Shown here: piece by piece, positions 23,553-31,188 of the stretch
Layout of the letters: every line of letters begins with the position of its first letter
Position numbering within the stretch: the first letter of the stretch is position 1
NCBI GenBank assembly: GCA_039182125.1
Contig: JBCDCH010000032.1
Location: 1 to 41,112, forward strand
From: Planctomycetota bacterium
Lineage (GTDB): Bacteria > Planctomycetota > Phycisphaerae > Tepidisphaerales > Tepidisphaeraceae
Direction of reading: 5' to 3'
DNA length: 41,112 nucleotides
The notes under the pieces: model-generated
Database searches by the model: none
The model's input: the letters and a program-made list of their open reading frames with translations, nothing else
What the model was told of the DNA's origin: nothing
Made by a program: the position numbers and the translations under genes

Positions 23553-23765
23553 ATGCCATCGCCTGTTCGCTTCGCCGTTGTACGGCGGATGTTGGAAAAT
23601 GCCGGTTGGACATTTGAACGAATCTCCGGCTCGCATCACAACTTCACCAAGCCCGGGCGTCGGACCTACCCGGTACCGGTGCATAAAGGAAAGGTTGATC
23701 CGGTTTATGTCCGTGCAATCGAAAAGCTCATCGCGGAAGACCAAGCCGACGAAGACGACGCCTGA
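23553..23765 (+). CDS. hicA: HicA-family toxin (mRNA interferase)
   Basis: This 70-residue protein has the double-stranded-RNA-binding-like HicA fold. Signatures are a short N-terminal helix with RMLENAGW, then RISGSHHNF with the conserved catalytic His (residue 28 or 29; usual motif GSHxxF), and PVHKGKVDPVYVRAIEK. HicA cleaves mRNA and stops growth until HicB neutralises it. ATG 23553 has GAGGA six bases upstream. The acidic C-terminal end overlaps hicB by 59 bp. Toxin-first order is normal for hicAB. Confidence 0.92.
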   Translation: MPSPVRFAVVRRMLENAGWTFERISGSHHNFTKPGRRTYPVPVHKGKVDPVYVRAIEKLIAEDQADEDDA

Positions 23766-24147
23766 GGCTGAAGAAGCTTGGCTGCGCCGACCGTTTTCAC
23801 CGAAGGTCCTTCGGCAGGCCGAGACCTTAGCGAATGAGTACCAGATCACAATTCAGTTCATCGATGGTCGCTATTACGGCTTCGGCACGGAGTACCCGTC
23901 CCCGCTCGGCGACGGAAAAACACCGCAAGCGGCGTTCAAGATGGCACGTGAGGGTCTCGTTACGCTGGCGGCGACAGACTTGGAACGCGGCGTCGCACCA
24001 CCGCGACCGATCTCCGAAGCCCGGGACCGACAAATCAACATCCGTGTGAGTGGCTATGAGAAGCAGGCGCTTGAGCGTGCTGCTAAGCAAAAAGGCTTCC
24101 GTGGTATCGGTGACTTTGTCCGCCATGCCGCGCTTTCCAAGGTCTAG
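23707..24147 (+). CDS. hicB: HicB-family antitoxin with ribbon-helix-helix tail
   Basis: This 146-residue protein has a central partial RNase-H-like HicB fold (DGRYYGFGTEYP, GDGKTPQAAFKMAREGL) and a C-terminal DNA-binding part, RQINIRVSGYEKQALERAAK, that looks like an Arc/MetJ ribbon-helix-helix. It should neutralise HicA and repress the operon, probably at 23518-23536. ATG 23707 overlaps hicA by 59 bp; a shorter start after the hicA stop has no ATG before the fold begins, so some overlap is real. It ends convergent with serA, sharing four bases. Confidence 0.85.
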   Translation: MSVQSKSSSRKTKPTKTTPEAEEAWLRRPFSPKVLRQAETLANEYQITIQFIDGRYYGFGTEYPSPLGDGKTPQAAFKMAREGLVTLAATDLERGVAPPRPISEARDRQINIRVSGYEKQALERAAKQKGFRGIGDFVRHAALSKV

Positions 24148-25769
24148 CGCCCCGGCAGCGTCACCGCCTTCACACGCTTGACGTTCGCGCGTGAGCGGAG
24201 CGTATCCATGACTTCGCTGCTCGGAACGCCGTCGGTCTTGAGCACCATCAACGCCTTGTCGCCGACGCGGCTGATGACCATGTCGGCGATGTTGACGCCG
24301 GCTTCGCCGAAGGTCGCGCCGACGTGGCCGATGACGCCGGGCTGGTCGTCGTTCTCGATGAGAACCATCGGGCCGGCGGGGATCATGTCGACGTTGAAGT
24401 CGTCGAACCGCAGCACGCGCGGCAGGCGGTCGAGGTACGCGGTGCCGAGGATGCGGTGTGACTCGCCATCGGTGCTATCGACGCGAACGCCCACGATGTC
24501 GCCGACGAGGCCGTTGGGCGGGCTGGGCTCGTGGTGCATGTTCAGCTCGATGCCGCGATCACCGGCGAGCTTCTCGACGTTGATCACGTTGGTCGGCCCG
24601 GCCATGTGATCGCGGAGCAGCTCAACGGCCGCGAGGCGGAGCATCGTTTGCAGGTGCTTGGGTGCCTTGGTGCCGCTGGCGCGGAGCGTGATGCTCTTGA
24701 TCCCGCCCTTGCCGTACGCGCTGAGCAACCGACCGATGCGGCTCGCGAGTTCGAGCAGCGGCTGCTCGTCGGCCGGCACGTCGAGTTTGATCCCGCCGGC
24801 GTTGACCGCGCCGCGGATCTCCCCACTCTGCAGGTAGGCGACGAGCGCTTTGCACGCCTCGACACTCACGGCCGTCTGGGCTTCCTCCGTCGACGCCCCC
24901 AGGTGCGGCGTGAGCACGACGTTGTCCAAGCCGAACAACGGGTGGTCTTTTTGCGGCGGCTCGGTCGCGTACACGTCCACCGCCGCGCCGGCGATCTTCT
25001 TCTCCTCCAAAGCCTCGGCCAACGCGAACTCATCGAGCACCTCACCGCGTGCGTCGTTGACCACCAGCAGGTTGGGCTTCGCGACTTCGAACAGACGACG
25101 CTTGTCGAGAAGGTGCTTGGTGCTGTCGCCGCTGGGGACGTGGAAGGTGATCACGTCGAGCTGAGCGAGGAACTCGTCGAAGTCCTTGACGATTTTCACC
25201 TTGCCGTCGAGCGCGGTGTCGGCCGGGAAGAAGGGATCGAAGCCGACGACGTTCATCTCCATCGCCAACGCACGAACGGCGACGGTCTGGCCGATGCGGC
25301 CGAGGCCGACGACGCCAAGGGTTTTGCCGGCGAGTTGGGTGCCCTTGAAGCTGCCCCGCTTCCACTCGCCGCCACGAACATGTGCGTCGGCGGCGGGGAT
25401 CTTCCGGGCCAAGGCGTACATCAGCGCGATGGCGTGCTCGGCGGTCGAGAGCGTCGAGGCAGCCGCGGTGTTGAGCACGAGCACGCCCTGATTCGTCGCG
25501 GCGTCGAGGTCGATGTTGTCGACACCGACGCCGGCACGAGCAACCGCCTTGAGCTTACCCTTGGCCCCGGCTTCGAGGACCGGTGCCGTCACCTTGATCC
25601 CCGACCGACACGCGATCGCGTCGTAGTTCGGTGCCTCGGCGATCAGCCCGGCCTCGTCGAGCCCGGTCTTCACGTCGTAGGAAACGCCCGATTCATTGAG
25701 AAATTCGAGACCTTCTTCGGCGAGCTTGTCGGCAACGAGGATGCGTTGGTCAGCGGTGTTGTCGGCCAT
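24144..25769 (-). CDS. serA: D-3-phosphoglycerate dehydrogenase
   Basis: This 541-residue enzyme makes 3-phosphohydroxypyruvate for serine synthesis. It has the long type layout: catalytic and NAD-binding domains (VVGLGRIGQ Rossmann motif near residue 155, NDARGEVLDE, and LTPHLGAST with the active-site His), an intervening allosteric-substrate-binding-like domain at about 320-450, and a C-terminal ACT domain (MVLIENDDQPGVIGHVG) that usually binds serine. The loop TAAASTLSTAEH departs from the common NAPxGNxxSxAEH. The start at 25769 follows TACGAT by nine bases. It shares its last four bases with convergent hicB. Confidence 0.96.
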   Translation of the reverse strand: MADNTADQRILVADKLAEEGLEFLNESGVSYDVKTGLDEAGLIAEAPNYDAIACRSGIKVTAPVLEAGAKGKLKAVARAGVGVDNIDLDAATNQGVLVLNTAAASTLSTAEHAIALMYALARKIPAADAHVRGGEWKRGSFKGTQLAGKTLGVVGLGRIGQTVAVRALAMEMNVVGFDPFFPADTALDGKVKIVKDFDEFLAQLDVITFHVPSGDSTKHLLDKRRLFEVAKPNLLVVNDARGEVLDEFALAEALEEKKIAGAAVDVYATEPPQKDHPLFGLDNVVLTPHLGASTEEAQTAVSVEACKALVAYLQSGEIRGAVNAGGIKLDVPADEQPLLELASRIGRLLSAYGKGGIKSITLRASGTKAPKHLQTMLRLAAVELLRDHMAGPTNVINVEKLAGDRGIELNMHHEPSPPNGLVGDIVGVRVDSTDGESHRILGTAYLDRLPRVLRFDDFNVDMIPAGPMVLIENDDQPGVIGHVGATFGEAGVNIADMVISRVGDKALMVLKTDGVPSSEVMDTLRSRANVKRVKAVTLPGR

Positions 25770-25778
25770 GGGGCAGCG

Positions 25779-25784
25779 ATCGTA
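25779..25784 (-). promoter_or_regulatory. -10-like hexamer TACGAT upstream of serA
   Basis: On the minus strand TACGAT ends nine bases before ATG 25769, with no Shine-Dalgarno. It lies inside the 37-nt gap after the adenosyltransferase gene. Confidence 0.4.
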
Positions 25785-25806
25785 GGCCGGCTGTTGAGCG
25801 GCCGAT

Positions 25807-26385
25807 TCACTCGTCGAACAGCGGCGATTTGCCCTCGGCCGCCTGCTTGTCCCAAGGCACGTCGGGGTGCCCTTCGAGGTGGTTGGCCAGACGGGCGTGA
25901 ACGAATAGCCAGTCGCTCAGACGGTTGAGGTAACGCGGGATCAGTTCGGCAACCGACTCGCTGCTGGCGAGATTCGTGACGACCCGCTCGGCACGACGGC
26001 ACACCGTTCGGGCCAAGTGAAGCCGGGCCGACGCCTCGCAGCCACCGGGGAGGACGAACTGCGTCAATGGCGGAAGCTGGCCCTCGGCCTCGTCGATCTC
26101 GCGCTCCAACCGCTCAACCAACACCTCGGTCAGCGGCGGCATGCTCACGTTGGCCGGCGCGTCGGTATCGAGCGCGAGGTATGCACCGAGATTGAACAGC
26201 ACATGCTGTTGCCCGGCGAGCGTAGCCCGCATGGATGCCAGCGCGGCGACCGCAGCCAACCCGAGCGTGGCATTGAGTTCGTCAACCGTGCCGTACGCGT
26301 CGAGGCGTAACGCATGTTTCTCGATCCGCTTCCCGCCGATGAGTCCGGTGGTGCCCTCGTCGCCGGTGCGTGTGTAAATCTTCAC
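25807..26385 (-). CDS. pduO: PduO-type ATP:cob(I)alamin adenosyltransferase
   Basis: This 192-residue helical-bundle enzyme converts cob(I)alamin to adenosylcobalamin. Signatures are the N-terminal YTRTGDEGTTGL (ATP binding), DAYGTVDELNA, FVLPGG, CRRAERVV and YLNRLSDWLF, all in family order. It is normal in length and has no extra domain. Translation starts at GTG 26385, six bases after TAACGT, with a TTGAAC 18 bases further up. It provides coenzyme B12 for B12 enzymes other than MetH, which uses methylcobalamin; none of these is in the window. Confidence 0.95.
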   Translation of the reverse strand: MKIYTRTGDEGTTGLIGGKRIEKHALRLDAYGTVDELNATLGLAAVAALASMRATLAGQQHVLFNLGAYLALDTDAPANVSMPPLTEVLVERLEREIDEAEGQLPPLTQFVLPGGCEASARLHLARTVCRRAERVVTNLASSESVAELIPRYLNRLSDWLFVHARLANHLEGHPDVPWDKQAAEGKSPLFDE

Positions 26386-26391
26386 GCCCGA

Positions 26392-26397
26392 ACGTTA
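26392..26397 (-). promoter_or_regulatory. -10-like hexamer TAACGT (leaderless GTG start)
   Basis: On the minus strand TAACGT ends six bases before the GTG at 26385, showing the same spacing at a non-ATG start. TTGAAC lies 18 nt upstream as a possible -35. Confidence 0.5.
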
Positions 26398-26471
26398 GTC
26401 GCGTCAGTGGCGGGTGTTCAAAGAACGGCCTTCGCCCAGCCCTGGAGGCACAGGCTGAAAACCGTTGGCAT

Positions 26472-27677
26472 TCACTTCACCAACGCCGCGCTCTTGCCCT
26501 TCTTCTTGATCTGCCTCGTCACGGCGAGGTCGGCAAAGAAGTCGCTGCCCTTCTTCAACGCGATGTCGTTCGCCCAGATGCGGCCGTAGAAGTCGACCTT
26601 GCCGTCGAGTTCGATTTTGCCGTAGGGGTTATACAAATCGGCAAGCATCTCGTGTTCGTTGGACGTGTTGTGCGGCGCGGTGATGTCGATGTCGGCGTTG
26701 GCGGTTTGGACGATGCGCAGGTTCTTGGGGTACATGTCATGTGTCTCGACCCGGCCGTCGATCTGGGCGTGACCGGTGAGGTAGATCGTGACATCACCGG
26801 TCGTTTTGAACTTGGCATCACGGTCCAGGTCGAACGAGCTCATGATGTACGTGCCGCCGCTGAGCGTGTAGGTGCCGGAATCGACGTCGACGCTGCCGAG
26901 GTCGGTCGCGTGGCCGGGGATGACCGGCTCGACGAACTCGATGTCGTAGTCGATCACGCCTTGTTGACCGCCGGACTTGAACATGTTGCTGGGGATCGAG
27001 CCGACCGACGACGGTCCGGAGTAGAAGTCGCCCCAGATTTCGACGCCGCTCTTGAGCGTGATGTGTCCGTTGGTGCCGCCTTCGAACTCACGGTCACCCG
27101 AGCCGTTGGACCCGGGGAAGGTGCGGCGTTCGTCGGAGTCGTAGCTGTCGAAGTCAGCCGTGCCGTCGGCGTAGATACTGTCCTTGGCCAGGAGTGCGTA
27201 GTAGAGGTGATCCTCCTGGAACCCGATCTTGGGCGTGGCGACGGCGGACGCGGTTAGCGTGGTGCTCTGGAATCCGAACAAGGATGCGAAGTAGGTCGGC
27301 GATTGTGCCTCGACCGTCACGCGGACTGCCTGGACCTCGTCGGCAACTCCGGTGGCGGTCTTGCTGAACGTTCGCGCGTTCGGATTCCAGAAACCGAGCG
27401 TCACGCCATCGGCGGGAATGGTCGGCTGGAATCTACCGTTGGCGTTGTCAAGAACGAGGTTGGTCGCGTGGTTTAGCCAGGCGTTGTTCGACATGCCCGA
27501 AACGGCAGAGAGTGCCGCGGCGTCGGCGGTCGACTGCAGTTGGGCACGCGTCGACATCAGCCCGCCACCGTCGACGGCGATGACCGCGCCGAGAAACATC
27601 ACGGGCATCGCCACGGTTGCGTAGATCAGCGCACCGCCGCGTCGCCGAACGTTCGAGAGCCTTGTGTTTCGAGTCAT
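26472..27677 (-). CDS. TadG-like pilus/surface protein with C-terminal beta-repeat region
   Basis: This 401-residue protein begins like TadG/TadE-type proteins: basic RNTRLSNVRRRGG, then a hydrophobic pilin-like segment (about 15-35, ALIYATVAMPVMFLGAVIAVDGG) and the STADAAALSAV sequence of the Tad domain. Residues about 195-380 contain short repeated beta turns (HITLKSGVEIWGDFYSG, SGGTYIMSSFDL, GKIELDGKVDFYGRIW) that suggest a right-handed beta-helix, as in other Tad-associated proteins. No other tad genes are nearby. It is the last gene of the minus-strand secretion cluster, 125 nt after the LEPR-XLL gene, and may be another exported substrate. ATG 27677 was chosen because the frame to 27797 lacks a signal. 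Confidence 0.8.
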   Translation of the reverse strand: MTRNTRLSNVRRRGGALIYATVAMPVMFLGAVIAVDGGGLMSTRAQLQSTADAAALSAVSGMSNNAWLNHATNLVLDNANGRFQPTIPADGVTLGFWNPNARTFSKTATGVADEVQAVRVTVEAQSPTYFASLFGFQSTTLTASAVATPKIGFQEDHLYYALLAKDSIYADGTADFDSYDSDERRTFPGSNGSGDREFEGGTNGHITLKSGVEIWGDFYSGPSSVGSIPSNMFKSGGQQGVIDYDIEFVEPVIPGHATDLGSVDVDSGTYTLSGGTYIMSSFDLDRDAKFKTTGDVTIYLTGHAQIDGRVETHDMYPKNLRIVQTANADIDITAPHNTSNEHEMLADLYNPYGKIELDGKVDFYGRIWANDIALKKGSDFFADLAVTRQIKKKGKSAALVK

Positions 27678-27802
27678 AGGTGCATTCTCACGTACGAGTC
27701 CGCCCAGCCCATCCCTGCATCGGCAGGTCCGGGGAGCAACAGTCGAACAGTCACGTACGCAAATGCGTTTGGCAAAGCCCGATAATGAACCACGCAACGG
27801 AA

Positions 27803-29203
27803 TCAGACATTCTCGATGCTGTCGAGAATGTCCTCGGGGCCAACGGTGGCTGTGTCATTGCCAACCCCGCCCTCGACGCTGTCGGCTTGGCCGTCGTTGT
27901 CGGCGATGAACAGGTCGTCGCCGGAGAAGCCGCGGAGGACGTCGTTACCGGTGCCGCCGAAGAGGACATCGTCGGAAGCAGTTGAGCCCAGCAGCGTGTC
28001 GTCGCCACCGTTACCACGCAGGACGTGTCGCCCCGATCCACCGCGGCTATCCAGGAGATTGGGGCCGCCATCACCGATGAGCGTGTCGGCCCCGCTGGAG
28101 CCCAGGATATTCTCGATGTTGAGCAGGTTGATCGTGTCGCCGAAATCGACGCGACCGTCATTCGCGATGCCGTCGAGACTGGCAAACACCCGGTTGAACG
28201 TATTGAACTGAACGATGTCCCCTTGAATCTCGCTGCCGCCGTCGAGGACGTCGGTCTGTGCGGTACTTCCACCGATGACGGAGAAGATGTCATCGCCGCC
28301 TTGTCCGAGTACCACATTGTCGCCAAAGCCGCCTGTGAGCGTGTCGTTTCCGGTACCGCCCTCGATCGAGTCATCGCCGGACTCGCCATCAAGCTCGTCA
28401 CTGCCGCCAGCGCCGAAGATCGTGTCATTTCCGGAGTCGCCGAGGATCTCGTCATCACCGCTGCCACCGTCGAGGAGATCATCGCCGGAATCGCCGAGAA
28501 GCGTATCGGGGCCGCCGAGCCCAAAGATAGTGTCGTTGCCACCGGAACCACTTTCTAGACGGTTCGCGCCGGAGTCACCGATGATGGAGTCATCCTCCAC
28601 CGTCCCTCGGACGTTCTCGATGGCGATGAGCTGGGTTGTTTCGGTGTCATTGGTCGCGACACCCAGAGCAAGGTTGACCGTGATCCCGGCGCTGCCCACC
28701 CCGCGGAGCAGATCAATACCACTCCCGCCGTTCATGGTGTTGTTATCGGTTTCTCCTGGGTCCGGCGGGGTGCCGATAAACGACAGATCGTCGTCACCGG
28801 CCTGACCGAGCACGATGTCATTGCCAAAACCACCTCCGATGGTGTCGTTACCGCTACCACCCGCGAGCGTATCGTTGCCCGAACCACCCGACAGGCTGTC
28901 GTTACCACCAGCAGTGCGGATGAAATCGTCACCTTCGCCAGTTCGCACGAAGGCCCGAATACCGCTGTCAACGGTAACGATGTCGTCCCCGTCGTTAGTC
29001 TGGATGTCAAAGCGTCGGACACGATCGGGATCAAATCTTGTGACTACACCATCAGCATCGACGGCCAGTACATCCGTGCCGTTTTCGTAGAAGATGTTGA
29101 TCACGTTTCCTAGATCGTCGCCGATGATTTCGAGCCGACCAGTGACTTTCAGCTCAACGGTGACAGCGAGCAGACGGCGGTTCTCAAGTGGTTCGTAGTG
29201 CAT
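27803..29203 (-). CDS. LEPR-XLL surface protein with RTX-like calcium-binding repeats
   Basis: This 466-residue protein starts with HYEPLENRRLLAVTV, a LEPR-XLL-type N-terminus (ExLExRxLL) typical of planctomycete secreted proteins. Most of the rest, from about residue 100, is degenerate RTX nonapeptides (GGSGNDTLAGGSGNDTIGG-type) that fold into calcium-binding beta rolls. No enzyme domain was found. It is very acidic, suited to Ca2+-rich seawater. It lies 43 nt after the SecA-like ATPase gene on the same strand, so it is the best candidate substrate of that cluster. RTX proteins normally leave by type I secretion with an ABC ATPase, which is absent here. ATG 29203 was chosen as the start because it places the LEPR-XLL motif at the very N-terminus. 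Confidence 0.85.
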   Translation of the reverse strand: MHYEPLENRRLLAVTVELKVTGRLEIIGDDLGNVINIFYENGTDVLAVDADGVVTRFDPDRVRRFDIQTNDGDDIVTVDSGIRAFVRTGEGDDFIRTAGGNDSLSGGSGNDTLAGGSGNDTIGGGFGNDIVLGQAGDDDLSFIGTPPDPGETDNNTMNGGSGIDLLRGVGSAGITVNLALGVATNDTETTQLIAIENVRGTVEDDSIIGDSGANRLESGSGGNDTIFGLGGPDTLLGDSGDDLLDGGSGDDEILGDSGNDTIFGAGGSDELDGESGDDSIEGGTGNDTLTGGFGDNVVLGQGGDDIFSVIGGSTAQTDVLDGGSEIQGDIVQFNTFNRVFASLDGIANDGRVDFGDTINLLNIENILGSSGADTLIGDGGPNLLDSRGGSGRHVLRGNGGDDTLLGSTASDDVLFGGTGNDVLRGFSGDDLFIADNDGQADSVEGGVGNDTATVGPEDILDSIENV

Positions 29204-29246
29204 GCATACGAACTGTCGCCGACATCGGGTACTTTGTTCCAAGAAA

Positions 29247-31184
29247 TCAGAACGGCAGCGACTTGTCCATCCAGTCGTCGGCCTTGAGCACCTGTTTGCG
29301 GTTGAAGCGGGCGATCGACTCGGCTCGGGCCTGGGCGATGCGGATGACGCGGGAAGCGCCGATCACGCGCCACTGCTTGATAAGGTTCTTGGCGTGGCGT
29401 TTGAAGAGGTCATCGTCAGCAGCGGCGAAGAGTTGGGCGCAGCCGGGGTCACCCTGGCGGGCGGCGCGGCCGTAAAGCTGGCGGTCGACCCGGGCCGAGC
29501 CGTGGGGCTCGGTGGAGATGACGTGCAGGCCGCCCATCTCGGCGACACCTCGGCCGAGCTTGATGTCGGTACCGCGGCCGGCCATGTTCGTCGCGACGGT
29601 GATCTTCCCCTTGTTGCCGGCCTCGGCGACGATGTTCGCCTCCTGCGCGTCTTGCCGGGCGTTGAGTACGGAGTGCGGTCGGCCCAGTGCTTCGAGCCGC
29701 TTGCTCACTTCCTCACTGCTCCACACCGATCGCGTACCGACGAGCACCGGCACGCCCTTGTCGTTGAGTTCGCAGATGCGCTTCGTGACCGCGTCCCACT
29801 TCTGGTCGGCCGTCGCGAAGAACCGCAGCGGTAGCTGCTTGCGGATGTTCGGCTTGTTGGTCGGGATACGAACGACGGCGCGGAGGTAGATCTGCCAAAG
29901 CTCGCCGGACGACTCCCACGCGGTACCGGTCATGCCGGCCATCTCGGGGTACTGACGGAAGAAGCGCTGGAAACTCAGGCGGGCGAGGTTTTCCTTGTCG
30001 GCGGTGACGGCAACGCCTTCCTTCACTTCGACGGCCTGGTGAAGACCGCCACGCCAGGAGCGGTCGGCCATCGTGCGGCCGGTGAACTCGTCGATGATGA
30101 CGATCTTGCCCTCGGGGTCGATCAGGTAGTGCTCGTCGAGGTGAAAACAGTGCAGAGCGGAAAGCGCTTGAACGACGACTTCCTCGCGGCGCCGGGCGCC
30201 TTTCCAGAAACCATCGTCGTCGCCGCAGAGTTCGGCGAGTCGGCGTCGGCCGCGTTGGGTCATCTCGACGTGGCGGACCTGCTTGTCGACGGTGAAGTCG
30301 CGCTTGTTTTCGAGTTGCTTCGCCAGCTCGTTCGCTGCTCGGTAGAGCTTTTCGTTGGGGTTGTCGTCGGGGCTGTTGGAGATGATCAGCGGCGTGACGG
30401 CTTCGTCGATCAGCAGCGAATCGGCCTCGTCGACAAGCGTGCGGAACAGGCCGGGGATGAGCAGCTTGCCCTGCTGCCCGCCGCCGAGCAGCGCGACGGC
30501 GGTCTGGCTGCTGGAGCGCATGTTGCCGAGCATGATCTGATCGCGCAGGAAGTCGGCGACGAGTTCTTTACTCGTGACGTAGATGACGTTGCGGCGGTAG
30601 ATGTCTTGGCGCTCGATCGGCGTGGTCTCGTGAACGACACTGCCGCCGGTCATGCCGAGCAGATTGAACAGCGGTTCGTTGAGCTCGGCGTCACGGGCGA
30701 CGAGGTAGTCGTTAACCGTGATGACGTGGACGGGCTTGCCCTCCCACGCCATGATCGCCGCGGCAACGGCGGCGGTGAGAGTCTTGCCTTCACCAGTCGC
30801 CATTTCAGCGATGTAGCCGTGGTGCATGGCGAGCGCGCCCATGATCTGCACCGGATACGGTCGCAGGCCCAGCGATCGGTTGGCCGCCTCGCGGACCAGC
30901 GCCATCGCGAAGTTGAAGGATTCGCCCTGCAGCTTTCCGACGCGGGCGAGATCGCGGAACTCGTTGGCGCGCTCCTTGAACATCGACGAGCCGAGGTCTT
31001 TGACCTGGGGTTCGAGGCGTTCGATCGCGGCGGCCTGCTTCTTTATCCGACCGAGGATCGGCAGGCGATTGCGCACCCAGCCGGTGGCCGCGTTGACGCC
31101 CTTGTCGATGTTCTTCAGCTCGGGGGCCTTGACCCGCCGGGCGTGGAAGATGTCGTGAAGTTCTCCGACGGTCGACATCGTCAT
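29247..31184 (-). CDS. Short SecA-like translocation ATPase
   Basis: This 645-residue protein is a SecA homologue shorter than housekeeping SecA (usually 830-900). It keeps the motor: Walker A MATGEGKT (128-135), Walker B VDEADSLLIDEA (251-262), PPXD-like region (about 270-355), IDEFTGRT (364-371), AGMTGTA (416-422) and ATNMAGRGTD (531-540). The last helicase motif reads RVDRQLYGRAARQGDPG (565-581), where SecA usually has RIDNQLRGRSGRQGDPG. After it only about 65 residues remain, so most of the helical scaffold, the wing domain and the zinc C-terminus are missing. A 65-residue N-terminal extension is unlike SecA. It starts four bases after the M50-HlyD gene stop, so it is co-translated with it. 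This suggests a dedicated accessory translocase rather than the general SecA. Confidence 0.9.
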   Translation of the reverse strand: MTMSTVGELHDIFHARRVKAPELKNIDKGVNAATGWVRNRLPILGRIKKQAAAIERLEPQVKDLGSSMFKERANEFRDLARVGKLQGESFNFAMALVREAANRSLGLRPYPVQIMGALAMHHGYIAEMATGEGKTLTAAVAAAIMAWEGKPVHVITVNDYLVARDAELNEPLFNLLGMTGGSVVHETTPIERQDIYRRNVIYVTSKELVADFLRDQIMLGNMRSSSQTAVALLGGGQQGKLLIPGLFRTLVDEADSLLIDEAVTPLIISNSPDDNPNEKLYRAANELAKQLENKRDFTVDKQVRHVEMTQRGRRRLAELCGDDDGFWKGARRREEVVVQALSALHCFHLDEHYLIDPEGKIVIIDEFTGRTMADRSWRGGLHQAVEVKEGVAVTADKENLARLSFQRFFRQYPEMAGMTGTAWESSGELWQIYLRAVVRIPTNKPNIRKQLPLRFFATADQKWDAVTKRICELNDKGVPVLVGTRSVWSSEEVSKRLEALGRPHSVLNARQDAQEANIVAEAGNKGKITVATNMAGRGTDIKLGRGVAEMGGLHVISTEPHGSARVDRQLYGRAARQGDPGCAQLFAAADDDLFKRHAKNLIKQWRVIGASRVIRIAQARAESIARFNRKQVLKADDWMDKSLPF

Positions 31185-31188
31185 CGCG

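Noticed and set aside
27803-28900. Tandem DNA repeat or CRISPR-like array
   Set aside because: The periodicity comes from codons of the RTX nonapeptides and the units vary; there are no constant repeats with unique spacers.
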